From the NCBI GenBank assembly GCA_050331455.1, contig JBHJGV010000043.1, positions 19,981 through 83,980 of the forward strand: DNA of 64,000 bases, in the 5' to 3' direction. The position numbers and the translations under genes were made by a program. The stretch comes from CAYUYV01 sp050331455. Lineage in GTDB: Bacteria > Pseudomonadota > Alphaproteobacteria > JAJFIK01. The stretch's first letter is position 1. Each line of letters begins with the position of its first letter. Below, one piece after another: positions 27,540 through 36,372 of the stretch. The notes beneath the pieces were generated by a model, which was not told the DNA's origin, did not search any database, and saw only the letters and a list, made by a program, of their open reading frames with translations.

Positions 27540-28357
27540 CTGGGCGCGGCTTGTTCCAGCTTTTGGCCCGGTAGGTGAAGCGCGCATAATGGCGTTCGAT
27601 CTTGCCCGAGGGACGTCCCGGTCTGCGCTTAAGGAGGTGAGCGACCCGGCGCTCCAGAACCTTGTTGCCCCGTAGCCGGATCGCGTAACCAAAATCGTTC
27701 GCTTCGAGATAATCAAACAGCTCCGGAATGGCGAAGGCGGCGTCGGCCCGCAGATATCTTCGCCACAGGCCGGACCATCGATAGCGCTTGATGACAGGCC
27801 CCAGAACCGCCTGCCAATCATGCGCGCTGTGCACATTGCCGGGCCGAAGCGCGCATCGTTCCAGATCGCCATGCTGGTTGAAGACGAACAGCGGATGATA
27901 GCAATTGCAGCCAAAATGGCCGTTGTAGGCCGAGCCTTCCTGTGATCCGTGCACGGGGCTTTCGGAGCTGTCGATGTCGAGGATCAGATCTCAAAGCGCC
28001 CCATCTGACTTTCCGAGGCTGCGAGGCGGTCGAAATCGCGCCGGCCGGCGATCACGCGCATGACAGGATCACGAGCAAGACGACCGGCGTCATTGACGTC
28101 TTCATATCCGTCGATGCGCCCAAACACTGACTGGCGAAACACGCCAGCAGATCGTGGCGTGCATTCCCGCCGGTGCGATTGTCGCGCAGCGCCCACGACG
28201 CCATCTGTGTCAACCCAAGGGCGTCGTCAAACTCCCGGAACAACATCAATCCGCCATCGGAACTGAGCTGAGCGCCGTGGAACTGAAGCTTCAGACGCCG
28301 GTCAAATCTGACCGTCAACGGCGCGGAAGTCGATTCACCCGCAGCCCGCGCCGACAA
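27540..28357 (-). pseudogene. IS1380-family transposase remnant
   Basis: Three successive reading frames spell one degenerate transposase: FHGAQLSSDGGLMLFREFDD (28290s), then FRQSVFGRIDGYEDVNDAG after a frameshift near 28140, then LILDIDSSESPVHGSQEG (first catalytic Asp) and YNGHFGCNCYHPLFVFNQHG after a second frameshift near 27990. Similarity ends at WNKPR near 27540, so the C-terminal third with the last catalytic acid is missing. It cannot be active. Terminal inverted repeats were not identified. Confidence 0.85.
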
Positions 28358-28456
28358 AGCACCGATAGAACGAACCCAATGTCTTGATTTGCCTCAACAA
28401 ACCAGACTCCGACACGCCGAAACTGTCAACCCATCTGGGATATGCGGGTTTATTCA

Positions 28457-29668
28457 TTACGCCTCCTCGAAATGCTTTCGCACTTCGCCGTTGCCGACGA
28501 ATTGTGAAAGCAGACGATAATTGCCGGTTTCCTTGCGAACGCGACCGGCTACAATGGCAGGGTGCACCGCGGCCTCCTGCGCCAGGCCCATAATTTTTAT
28601 CGGCGACGCGTCGCGGTTCGTCTCAAGTTCCGCCCACAAGTCCTCTGGGATAAGGGCGCCTTGGGCCAAAGCGTCGGCTTCATCCTCTTTGTCCCAATCT
28701 TCATCATGGTCAGTCTTGTCGAGGCTGAGATCGTCGATGATGTAGTCGGTGTCGTCGTGAAGATGCCATCCAAGGTGGGCCAGCTCATGGAGCAGGCAGA
28801 ACCAAAAATTATCGATCCGATCGTATCGCACAGTCACGCCAACAACTGGCACGCCTTCCTTGGTGCGCATGGCGGCGCCGTCGAGATAGGTTTTGGGAAG
28901 ATGTTGTGCGTAGACAAGCGCGATCCCGTGCTGCGCCAGAAATTCGACCGCGAGCTGCGGGCCGTTCGTAAAAACGCTGAGACGGGCGACTTCCCGCAAA
29001 AACGCCTCGTCAATCGTTCCGTCTTCATACTTGTCTTCGAGACCGCGGCTCCTCGCTTCCGCCAACACGTGAAGGCACCAGGCCTGCAATGCGTAAGGGT
29101 CCATTCGCGCGTTGCGTCGCACGGAATTGTTCTTCCGGTAAAGCGCCACCGATAGCGCGTTCGGCCCGCCCGCCTGACGGATGAGTTTGCGCATCACTTC
29201 TTCGGCTCGATCCTTGAGATCGCGGGAATTCTTGATCCAGTTCAGCTTCGCCATCTGGACTACAGGGAAACGATCCCAACTCACATCTTCAAGATCGTCG
29301 GGGAGCGAAGCGGTCGGCTCCCCGATCAAAACCTCCGCGGGAATGCCCAGATGTGCATTCAGAGCCCGGATCATTTTGAGCGTCAGCGGACGTTTTCGCG
29401 CCAGCACTTCGGAAACTTTCGCGCTACTGCCGATATAGGCTTTCAGATCAGTGCGCGTCAGATTTTGCTGCTCCATACGGAACAGGATTGCGTCTATGGG
29501 ATCCGGTCGAGGGATCGGATGGCGCGTTTCCTCATACACTTCAACGAGAGTGGTGATGACGTCCAGTTCGTCAGACGCTGCATGATCATCCGCCTCCATT
29601 AACGCAGAGATGCGTTCAAGAGCATGATCGTAATCAGCTTCAGTTTTGATGGGTCTAATCGCCGTCAT
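28457..29668 (-). CDS. HigA-type antitoxin fused to ImmA/IrrE-like metallopeptidase
   Basis: 403 residues. The N-terminus has the HigA layout: an acidic helical region, then a Cro/CI-type helix-turn-helix at about 60-108 (QNLTRTDLKAYIGSSAKVSEVL). Residues ~130-400 form an IrrE/ImmA-like domain with an intact zinc motif HELAH at 294-298 and an acidic stretch after it (DKEDEADALAQGALIP) that supplies the third ligand in this family. It overlaps the toxin gene by 14 bases, toxin first, as in higBA. The helix-turn-helix should repress the pair's promoter; what the peptidase domain cuts, if anything, is unknown. Confidence 0.88.
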   Translation of the reverse strand: MTAIRPIKTEADYDHALERISALMEADDHAASDELDVITTLVEVYEETRHPIPRPDPIDAILFRMEQQNLTRTDLKAYIGSSAKVSEVLARKRPLTLKMIRALNAHLGIPAEVLIGEPTASLPDDLEDVSWDRFPVVQMAKLNWIKNSRDLKDRAEEVMRKLIRQAGGPNALSVALYRKNNSVRRNARMDPYALQAWCLHVLAEARSRGLEDKYEDGTIDEAFLREVARLSVFTNGPQLAVEFLAQHGIALVYAQHLPKTYLDGAAMRTKEGVPVVGVTVRYDRIDNFWFCLLHELAHLGWHLHDDTDYIIDDLSLDKTDHDEDWDKEDEADALAQGALIPEDLWAELETNRDASPIKIMGLAQEAAVHPAIVAGRVRKETGNYRLLSQFVGNGEVRKHFEEA

Positions 29669-29963
29669 ATTGAACCTCCTCTGCATTTATCTTGTCGTAC
29701 TCCGCATGCGTCCCAACAAACTTGATGAAAACGATCCCAATCTCGTAGTTGACGCCGACGACGAGCCGATACTTGTTGCCTGCAATATTGAACACGACGC
29801 GCCCGCCTTTCAGAATGCTGGCGCTGCGATACTTCTCCTTTATGTCCGCTGGCGTTTTCCATTCCGCCGCCTCAACCTCGTGATACCAGGCGTACAGGGA
29901 CGTCGACGCTTCCGGGACGCGCTCGCCATATTCCCTCAGGGTTTTCAGTGCGATGACGCGCAT
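29655..29963 (-). CDS. higB: HigB-type mRNA interferase toxin
   Basis: 102 residues, RelE-like fold of the HigB family: MRVIALKTLREYGERVPEA, KTPADIKEKYRSASIL, RVVFNIAGNKYRLVVGVNYE and VFIKFVGTHAEYDKI are the diagnostic blocks. The family cleaves mRNA on the ribosome. It comes first in the operon, with the antitoxin start inside its 3' end. The upstream promoter would start transcription only a few bases before ATG 29963, so the message is nearly leaderless. Confidence 0.92.
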   Translation of the reverse strand: MRVIALKTLREYGERVPEASTSLYAWYHEVEAAEWKTPADIKEKYRSASILKGGRVVFNIAGNKYRLVVGVNYEIGIVFIKFVGTHAEYDKINAEEVQYDGD

Positions 29964-29971
29964 CAGTAGAT

Positions 29972-30027
29972 CCTATATAGGGCATTTTCGTTTTGGGGTC
30001 AATATAATACGCTCCCTTTTTGGGAGC
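29972..30027 (-). promoter_or_regulatory. Promoter and candidate operators of the toxin-antitoxin operon
   Basis: Read on the minus strand: TTGACC at 30002-29997, a 17-base spacer and TATATA at 29979-29974, a near-ideal housekeeping promoter. The -10 hexamer lies inside a perfect palindrome, CCTATATAGG (29972-29981). A second inverted repeat, GCTCCC-N5-GGGAGC, lies at 30011-30027 just upstream of the -35. Such palindromes are what a HigA dimer would bind for autorepression (inference). Confidence 0.7.
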
Positions 30028-30573
30028 AATCATATTCGCGGACCGTGCAAACCTCTCTCACTTGCGCAGATTCTCCTGAACGCAAAAGCTTTTCGGCTTG
30101 CGGGGCCTCGCCCCGCGGCCGCATAGGGCTCGGCGATGTGGCAAGACCACGGTCAAATCGCGTATTTGTTCGAGGCCCTAGAACCCACGATAATGGCGGA
30201 CGTGTCTTGGCTAAGGCCAAACGCCAAAAAGGTGTACCTGAATGAAAACCATTTTGTGTCCCCGCGCGTAGACCGACTCCCATATCATGCTGATTTTATT
30301 GAGATTTTATCTGGACTGTGAGCGCATCGCCCGCTCCAGATTTTTCAGTTCATTGGTCATGGGCTCGTTCAAGGCGGCGGCAGGTTTGGTGTCTGACGGG
30401 GCGCGGGCGTCGAAGAACCCGGCGGCGCAGGCCCCCATTGCCGAAAGACCTGGACCCGTATGGCGGATTTTAATCCGCCCTCCATGGATGACCTGATCGA
30501 TTAACGGATCGTCAGTGGACTGGCACGTTGGGGTGCATTTTTTATCCGCAGACGGTCGATTGGGGGCGTTGCG
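30028..30573. other. Island right end and junction, no recognised gene
   Basis: It contains the right 23-bp repeat at 30325-30347 and, further on, an inverted repeat GGCGGATT-TT-AATCCGCC at 30462-30479. A 61-codon open frame (30136-30321) ends 3 bases before the repeat and has island-like codon use, but matches nothing I know. Confidence 0.45.
30325..30347 (+). repeat. Direct repeat, right attachment-like site
   Basis: Identical over 23 bases to 23306-23328 in the tRNA-Gly 3' end, including the encoded CCA and the following GATTTTTCA. The bases on each side differ from those at the left copy, so this is a site duplication and not a larger repeat. Confidence 0.85.
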
Positions 30574-31611
30574 TCATGGGGCGTCGGGGGCGCGCAGGAG
30601 GCGGCGGGCGCGCTTCAGGGCGGCGCGGAGGCGGGCGCGGGGGCCGTGGAAGCGGGCTTTGCGCAGATCCTCGCGGAGCGCCGCGGGCGGCGTGCCGGCG
30701 AGGAGCAGGATGGTGGCGGCGTAATTGGCGGCCACCTGGATTTCAAAAAAGAGCGGGTCCTCAAGCCGGGCATGCAAAGCGCCCACGCCCTTGAGGGTGC
30801 CGGGCATGCGCTCAAGGAACCGTGTGAGGAGCGCCTCGCGCTCTCCGAGCCGTGCCAGACAGGCCGCCGGGTCTGACTTGAAATCCGACACGGCCTGCCA
30901 GCTGATCCGCCGACGGATCCAGGCCTGGTCGATCCGGTCCCCATGGACCCGGTGCCGCATGCGGAGCGCTGGATCCCAGAATGCCTGCCAGCCCTGCGCC
31001 TTCAGGGTGCGGATGACATCCACTTCCTCGTTCGATTCCAGGACAAAATCCCCCGTCCGCCCCAGGCGTTCGGAAAACCCCCCGGTTTGGACCAGGGCCT
31101 CCCGGCGAAAGGCGATATTGGTGCCGGCGATCCATTCTTTCTCGCCCAACTCCCGCCACGCGCCCCCCCAATCGACCACGGTCAGCAAGGTCAGCAGGCT
31201 GTCGGCGAGCCAGGCCGGACGCTCGCAGGGCCAGATGGGATCGACGGGCCCACCCACGACGCCGGCCTTGGCGCCGGCCGAAGCGAAGCCATCGAGAATG
31301 CCCGAGAGCCAATCCGGCGGAGCCACCGCATCGTCGTCCAGATAGGCGATGAAGGCGCAGTCGCCGCTCAAATCCACCGCGCGGTTGCGCGCCCGGGACA
31401 GGCCGGGCATGGTTTCGATCCGATAGCGGATGTTTTCCACACCATCCCATTCGGCCTGAAGTGTAAGGCCCGTCTCGGTCGGTCCCGTATTGTCGATGAT
31501 CAGGATCCGGTAGCGGTCCGGGTCAAGGGTCTGGCCGCGCACGCTGTCGAGGGCCAGGGGCAGCAGGTCATGGCGCGCGTAGGTGCAGATCGCCGCGCAG
31601 ATCTCGGGCAT
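30574..31611 (-). CDS. Family 2 glycosyltransferase
   Basis: 345 residues. The N-terminal GT-A fold has ICTYARHDLLPLALDSV, the nucleotide-sugar part ILIIDNTG, then GLSRARNRAVD and the DXD-like AYLDDDAVAP. A downstream GTNIAFRREALVQTGGF is the usual acceptor-side motif of GT2 enzymes, and ESNEEVDVIRTLKAQGW carries the catalytic-type acidic residues. The C-terminus is basic and helical (RARLRAALKRARRLLR). It should add a sugar to an envelope glycan or lipid. Its start lies inside the end of the phosphodiesterase gene (44-base overlap), so the two work from one message. Confidence 0.85.
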   Translation of the reverse strand: MPEICAAICTYARHDLLPLALDSVRGQTLDPDRYRILIIDNTGPTETGLTLQAEWDGVENIRYRIETMPGLSRARNRAVDLSGDCAFIAYLDDDAVAPPDWLSGILDGFASAGAKAGVVGGPVDPIWPCERPAWLADSLLTLLTVVDWGGAWRELGEKEWIAGTNIAFRREALVQTGGFSERLGRTGDFVLESNEEVDVIRTLKAQGWQAFWDPALRMRHRVHGDRIDQAWIRRRISWQAVSDFKSDPAACLARLGEREALLTRFLERMPGTLKGVGALHARLEDPLFFEIQVAANYAATILLLAGTPPAALREDLRKARFHGPRARLRAALKRARRLLRAPDAP

Positions 31612-33364
31612 GGTCCTGCTCCACGGTCTCGGCCGGTCCCGTGCGTGCGCCGGGCCGGATGGATGTGCCCGACAGGGTGGACGGCGGCGTCGCACCGGCC
31701 AGCTCCAGGAGCGTGGGAACCGCGTCCAGGGCGCGGCGCCGGCCATGCTCGCCCGCGGGCCACTCTGCGGCGTGGACATAAAGGACGCCGTCGCCGCCGG
31801 TATGGCCGCCGGTCCGGCGCATGGGGCAGGGGCCGATCATGCCGTGGCGGGGATGCTCAAAGGCCTGGGGCGAGCCTTGCCAGATAACGATCAGATCGGC
31901 CTGGGTGCCGGGCAGGGCGAAGGGGTCGCCGGGACGGCCCGGCTCCCCATTGAACGCCGCGTGCTCGACGGCTCGGCTGATCGACCGCACGACCGGCGCG
32001 CCCGTGCGCGGGTCCCGGCAGGCCCGCAGCAAATCCTCGATCCGCGCGCAGGCTTCGTCATAGTCTTCCGGGTCGATGCGGCCCCCGACCTCCCGCCCTG
32101 TGAGGTTCAAACGGATCCGCCCGTCATAGAAAGAGGGCACGGCAAAGGCATCCATCCGTGACCAGAAGGGTTGGTAATGCTGCGATGGCATCCAACCGAG
32201 GCTCTCGGTCGCCAGGCCCGTCGCCGTGCTCCTTTCCGCCCCCGGAAGGAAACGGGCCACCCGCTGTTTCAGGCGGCCCAGCGGCGAAGGGCGAGGGCGC
32301 ATGGATGCCCCGAGGTGGAATTTCACCGCCAGGTCCCAATGCTCCCCGGGCGCAAGGGTGGGGCAGCCCTTGGGAGCATCGCGCCAGGCTGCGGGCGCCT
32401 CGAAATGGGGCGCGCCGAAGGCGTCCCGGTACAACAGTTCCGGCAGCAGGATCATGCTCGGCACATCGGCCTCGTTGGGGCCCATACCGTGCATGGAAAA
32501 AGCCATCAAAGGAATGTCGGGCCATTCTTCCATCAACATGCCGATGAGGCGATCGAGGGCCTCATAGACCCGGGTCAGGCCCTCGCCGGCCGCCCTGGCG
32601 CTCGGGTGGTCCGCCAGCGGATGGTCCGGGTCCACGCCATGCCAGAAGGGTTCGATGGCCGAATGGAGCTCGCCGACCACGACCATGCCCAGGTCCCAGT
32701 CCCTGAACCGCTCCCGCAAGAGCCATTTCGTGATGGCGGTGCGCCTCTCGAGGGCCTCGACCAGGGCATCGGCGGCCCGGGCCGTGAGCGCCGGGTCGGG
32801 CCAGGTGAAGGCGTAGATAAAGTCGGGTGCGGGATAGGGGCCGAAGCGCGCCTCGATTTCCTGCATCAGGGAGGCCGGGCGGGCCGTGGGCTCGACGCCC
32901 GGGTCATGGGCGCCCCAACTGACCAGCCCGCGCAGATCCGGCGTGCGGGCAAGGTCGCAATAGGGAGCATCGAAAATCACCGGCTTCAGGCCGAGACCGG
33001 AAAAGACCGGTTGAAACGCCGTGGCCGGCTGGCGCGTGCGATAGGTGGCCGGGTCGAAATCGACGGCGGTCCAACGTCCGGAGCGCTCCGGGTTCAAGCC
33101 CGTGGCCACATGCTCCCACGCAAGGCCCGTATAGCGTTCCGGCCCGTGGTCGAGACCGAAGCGCGCGCTTTGCGCCTTGAGCCGGGCCAAATGGGGCATG
33201 CGGCCCTCGGCCATCAAGCGCTCGCCGAAGCTGGCCTCATACCCGTCGAGGCCCAGCACAATCACCCGGCCGGCCGTCCGTCCCCGTTCACCCACCGGCG
33301 CCTCCCTGCTGACAATCTCATCCTCCGATCCCAACTGGCGGACCAGCGAGGATGCCCGATACAA
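31568..33364 (-). CDS. Alkaline-phosphatase superfamily phosphodiesterase-like protein
   Basis: 598 residues. It begins after a short leader with RVIVLGLDGYEASFGERLMAEGRMPHLARL, the metal-binding and nucleophile region of type I phosphodiesterase/nucleotide pyrophosphatases. AFSMHGMGPNE and the late GGHTGGDGVLYV carry the histidine and acidic ligands expected later in the fold. No signal peptide is obvious, so it may act in the cytoplasm. Coupling to a glycosyltransferase suggests a role in building or trimming a surface polymer; the substrate is unknown. Start ATG 33364 is the first in frame, and a later one is possible. Confidence 0.75.
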   Translation of the reverse strand: MYRASSLVRQLGSEDEIVSREAPVGERGRTAGRVIVLGLDGYEASFGERLMAEGRMPHLARLKAQSARFGLDHGPERYTGLAWEHVATGLNPERSGRWTAVDFDPATYRTRQPATAFQPVFSGLGLKPVIFDAPYCDLARTPDLRGLVSWGAHDPGVEPTARPASLMQEIEARFGPYPAPDFIYAFTWPDPALTARAADALVEALERRTAITKWLLRERFRDWDLGMVVVGELHSAIEPFWHGVDPDHPLADHPSARAAGEGLTRVYEALDRLIGMLMEEWPDIPLMAFSMHGMGPNEADVPSMILLPELLYRDAFGAPHFEAPAAWRDAPKGCPTLAPGEHWDLAVKFHLGASMRPRPSPLGRLKQRVARFLPGAERSTATGLATESLGWMPSQHYQPFWSRMDAFAVPSFYDGRIRLNLTGREVGGRIDPEDYDEACARIEDLLRACRDPRTGAPVVRSISRAVEHAAFNGEPGRPGDPFALPGTQADLIVIWQGSPQAFEHPRHGMIGPCPMRRTGGHTGGDGVLYVHAAEWPAGEHGRRRALDAVPTLLELAGATPPSTLSGTSIRPGARTGPAETVEQDHARDLRGDLHLRAP

Positions 33365-33579
33365 AGGCCCTTACGATGCAGGGCGGTGACGGATCCGCTT
33401 GGCATTTTCACCCGGTCTGCCGGAAAGATTGGCACAGCAGGCGCGTAAAACGCCAGCCGGCACGTCTTTTACAGGTCGGCCCGGTTCGAACATGAATAAA
33501 GGGTGGATGCGGATGGTCTGTCAAAAGGTCTTTTGCTGAAACGGTTTGGATCAGGCGGCCGAAGATGAGTCTACGGTCT

Positions 33580-34146
33580 TCAATCCGTTGGCAGGATTTC
33601 CAGAACACTGATGGTCGTCTCGCCGTGGCGGCGGGTGTCATCAAGCGTGAAACCGGCCGGGACCGTCCTTTCCTCGCGGGTGGAGCGCTCCAGCAGCACC
33701 AGGGCATCGGGCGCAAGCCAGCCGCCGGCGAGGGCGGCCTCCAGGGCTCGCTCGCCAAGGCCCGTGCCATAGGGCGGGTCGCAAAACACAAGATCGAACG
33801 GGTCGGCGAAGGCTGGCGGGCGGGGCCCCAGCTTCGTCGCATCCCGCCGAAAAACCCTGGCCCGGGCCGTCAAACCCAGCGCCTCCACATTCTCGCGGAT
33901 GGTGCGGCGCGACCCGGCGTGATCGTCCACCAGCTCGGCGAAGATGGCGCCGCGGGACAGGGCCTCAAGGGACAGGGCGCCGGAGCCGGCGAAAAGGTCC
34001 AGGACCCGGGCCCCGTCGCAGGGGCGCCGGCCATGGTCTATCCTGTTGAACAGGGCCTCGCGGATCCGATCCGTCGTCGGCCGGGCGACCCGGCCTTCGG
34101 GCGCGTGAATGGGGCGCCCCCGCAACGTGCCGCCGATAATGCGCAT
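33580..34146 (-). CDS. rsmD: 16S rRNA (guanine966-N2)-methyltransferase
   Basis: 188 residues, the size of RsmD. MRIIGGTLRGRPIHAPEG opens the protein, RPTTDRIREALFNRI binds rRNA, VLDLFAGSGALSLEALSRG binds S-adenosylmethionine and DLVFCDPPYGTG is the catalytic DPPY motif. It methylates G966 of 16S rRNA in the assembled 30S subunit. It is transcribed divergently from the enoyl-CoA hydratase gene, about 170 bases apart. Confidence 0.95.
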   Translation of the reverse strand: MRIIGGTLRGRPIHAPEGRVARPTTDRIREALFNRIDHGRRPCDGARVLDLFAGSGALSLEALSRGAIFAELVDDHAGSRRTIRENVEALGLTARARVFRRDATKLGPRPPAFADPFDLVFCDPPYGTGLGERALEAALAGGWLAPDALVLLERSTREERTVPAGFTLDDTRRHGETTISVLEILPTD

Positions 34147-34313
34147 GGATGTGTCTTTCGATCTTTTCGGGCCGCCATCCTTCTGCGTATACCCGCCCCC
34201 ATGACCAAGTCGAAAGGGTCGGCCATGACCGCGCCCCGCATGCTATGCTGGTTAATCAACCGCCGTGGCAGGGGACGGAGCGGCGAGCGGGGACTGGAAG
34301 GGGAGACGTCAAC

Positions 34314-35114
34314 ATGAGTCAGGTATCGGTGGAGCGCGTGGGCCCCGTGGCCCGGGTGGCGATGTACAATCCTCCGGAAGGATACATGAACAGCGCCACG
34401 ATCCGCGAGCTCTCCGCTGCCATGGACTCCCTCGAAGCCGATCCGCTGATCCGGGCCATTATCTTCACGGGGGCCATGCCGGGGCTGTTCATGCTCCACT
34501 ATGATGTCTCGGAAATCATCGTGACGGCGAAGGCCCTCAAGGGCTCGCGCGCGGGTATTCCTGACGCCCGAGACATGCCCTTCCACGGCCTTTTCACCCG
34601 CATCGAAGCCTGCGCGAAGCCGACCATCGCGGCCATCAACGGCCATTGCATTGGGGGGGGCCTTGAGTTTGCCCTGTGCTGCGATCTGCGGCTCGCGGGC
34701 GCGGGGGACTATCGGATCGGCATGCCTGAAATCCGTGTGGGGATCTTTCCCGGCGGGGGCGGGACTCAACGTCTGGCCCGGACCATCGGGACCGCGGCCG
34801 CCCTCGACTGTATCCTGCGTGCGCGGCTGTTCTCGCCGCGCGAGGCGGCTGCCCGGGGGCTGGTCCATGACTGTGTCGTGGGCGATGTGCTGGGCGAGGC
34901 CACGCGCACGGCAGAGGTGCTGGCCAGCCATCCGCCAAAGGCCGTCGCCTCCGTGAAGCACCTGGTCCGTGGGGCGGCCACATGGTCCCTTGATGAGGGG
35001 CTAGAGCGGGAATGGCAGGCCTATGCGGGTTTGCTGACGGCGGACAGCAGCGCCGTCGACCGGCTGGAGACCTTCGCAGACAAAGGCATGCCCATGGATC
35101 GCTCGTCCACCTGA
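34314..35114 (+). CDS. Enoyl-CoA hydratase/isomerase family protein
   Basis: 266 residues, crotonase fold. CAKPTIAAINGHCIGGGLEFALCCDLRLA forms the oxyanion hole, and MPEIRVGIFPGGGGTQRLARTIG includes the Glu region used in water addition. The first oxyanion-hole segment reads FTGAMPGLFMLHYDVSEI, where the usual AG-x-D is replaced, so activity could differ from a standard hydratase. The C-terminal helices are complete. ATG 34314 follows AAGGGGAGA. No other beta-oxidation gene is adjacent. Confidence 0.88.
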   Translation: MSQVSVERVGPVARVAMYNPPEGYMNSATIRELSAAMDSLEADPLIRAIIFTGAMPGLFMLHYDVSEIIVTAKALKGSRAGIPDARDMPFHGLFTRIEACAKPTIAAINGHCIGGGLEFALCCDLRLAGAGDYRIGMPEIRVGIFPGGGGTQRLARTIGTAAALDCILRARLFSPREAAARGLVHDCVVGDVLGEATRTAEVLASHPPKAVASVKHLVRGAATWSLDEGLEREWQAYAGLLTADSSAVDRLETFADKGMPMDRSST

Positions 35115-35290
35115 AACGGATTGTGGGCCGCCGGCAGCGCAAAGACTCCCGGGCCCATTCCGGCCGCCCCCTCAGGCCTCGAAGGACTGCAGTTTTTGCG
35201 CGCATGTCATCATGGCGCGTCCCGTGTGATAGGGCCCCTGCGTTGTCGGCGACACCTTGTTAGACCTCATGCCCGTGTCCGCCGGGCCCC

Positions 35291-36346
35291 TCAGGGCGCC
35301 GGCGTGGCCTCGATGAAGCGGATCATGGTGTCGACCAGGGCGTCCGGCTGGTCTTCCTGGACGAAATGCCCGGCCTTGCGGATGGTGGTGTGAGGCTGTC
35401 CCTGAGCGCCGGGGACCGTGTCCTGCCAGACCGTCTCGCCGCCCGCCGTGACGGGGTCGCCGTCGCTGAAGGCCGTGAGGAAGGGCTTGTCCCAGGTCGC
35501 GTAGACCGCCTGCATGACCTGCTCGTTCTGGCGGAGCTGGGACGGCACCAGATAGGGGAAAATGCGGGGGCCCGCCTGGTAGGTTTCGTCCGGGAAAGGG
35601 GCCGCATAGGCTGCCTGTTCTGCGGCCGACAGGTCCTTTTGGGTCGCGCCCTGGAACAGGCCCTCGAAGTCGAACGAGTCTACTGTCCGGGCCCAGGCCA
35701 CCCAGCGGGTGAAGCGGAACTCGTCGCCATCCGTCACGGTTTCCGGCTGGCCCTCACGCCATACCGCGATGCGGAACAAGGGATAGCCGATCCAGCCGCG
35801 CAGGCCGCCGGCCGCGGGCAGCCCGGTGTTGGAGATCATGATCCGCGCGAACCGGTCCGGCTCATTGGCCACGACCCGCAGCCCGATCAGCCCGCCCCAG
35901 TCCTGGCCGAAATAGGTCGCGTTCTGCAGATCGAGTTGACGGACGAGATCGGTCATCACGTCGACATGCATCTGATAGCTGTGATCCGCCTGGCGGGTCG
36001 GCTTGTCGGACTTGCCAAAGCCCACGAGATCCGGCGCGATGACCCGGAAGCCGGCCTCGGCGAGCGGCGGGATCATGTGGCGATACAGATAGCTCCAGGA
36101 GGGCTGGCCGTGCAGCAGCAGGATCGGCGCGCCGCCCGGCGGGCCTTCATCCACATAGTGGACCCGGTAGCCGAGGGTGTCCGCGTAATGGGGAGTGAAC
36201 GGATAATCGGGCAGATCGGCGAAACGGTCCGCGGGCGTGCGCAGGACTTCGCCCGGCTGCCACGTGGTCGGCGCCTGGAGGGCGAGAACGGCCGCTGCGG
36301 AGGCAATCACGAGGACAAGGATGAGACCGATCAAAACGCGCAGCAT
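35291..36346 (-). CDS. Exported alpha/beta hydrolase, haloalkane dehalogenase-like
   Basis: 351 residues. The N-terminal hydrophobic helix (VLIGLILVLVIASAAAVLAL) acts as signal or anchor. The hydrolase core matches subfamily I haloalkane dehalogenases: LLLHGQPSWSYLYRHM (oxyanion hole), TYFGQDWGGLIGLRV (nucleophile Asp followed by halide-binding Trp), FSDGDPVT (acid Asp) and KAGHFVQEDQP (catalytic His). All three catalytic residues are present. The family cleaves carbon-halogen bonds, although some members with this signature are epoxide hydrolases or act on other esters. ATG 36346 follows AAAGGG. An exported member is unusual because characterised enzymes are often cytoplasmic. Confidence 0.82.
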   Translation of the reverse strand: MLRVLIGLILVLVIASAAAVLALQAPTTWQPGEVLRTPADRFADLPDYPFTPHYADTLGYRVHYVDEGPPGGAPILLLHGQPSWSYLYRHMIPPLAEAGFRVIAPDLVGFGKSDKPTRQADHSYQMHVDVMTDLVRQLDLQNATYFGQDWGGLIGLRVVANEPDRFARIMISNTGLPAAGGLRGWIGYPLFRIAVWREGQPETVTDGDEFRFTRWVAWARTVDSFDFEGLFQGATQKDLSAAEQAAYAAPFPDETYQAGPRIFPYLVPSQLRQNEQVMQAVYATWDKPFLTAFSDGDPVTAGGETVWQDTVPGAQGQPHTTIRKAGHFVQEDQPDALVDTMIRFIEATPAP

Positions 36347-36372
36347 GCTGGTGCCCTTTTTTTGTTCCCGGT

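Larger units (their letters stand above)
23329..30347. mobile_element. Genomic island integrated at tRNA-Gly (no integrase seen)
   Basis: About 7 kb lies between the two 23-bp repeats. Its contents are accessory: two exported proteins, a two-component system, a decayed transposase and a toxin-antitoxin pair. Several stretches (23740-23850, 29650-30020) are clearly richer in A+T by eye than the flanking housekeeping genes. No tyrosine or serine recombinase, relaxase or phage gene is recognisable, so the element is either a remnant or depended on an integrase in trans. The boundaries are inferred from the repeat; the content is seen directly. Confidence 0.7.

Noticed and set aside
30136..30321. 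61-codon plus-strand frame ending next to the right 23-bp repeat
   Set aside because: Codon use looks island-like, but it has no ribosome-binding site and no recognisable domain. It was considered as an integrase fragment and does not match one.
30462..30479. Inverted repeat GGCGGATT-TT-AATCCGCC
   Set aside because: A perfect 8-bp stem, but the two-base loop makes an RNA hairpin unlikely and no gene start is close enough to call it an operator.
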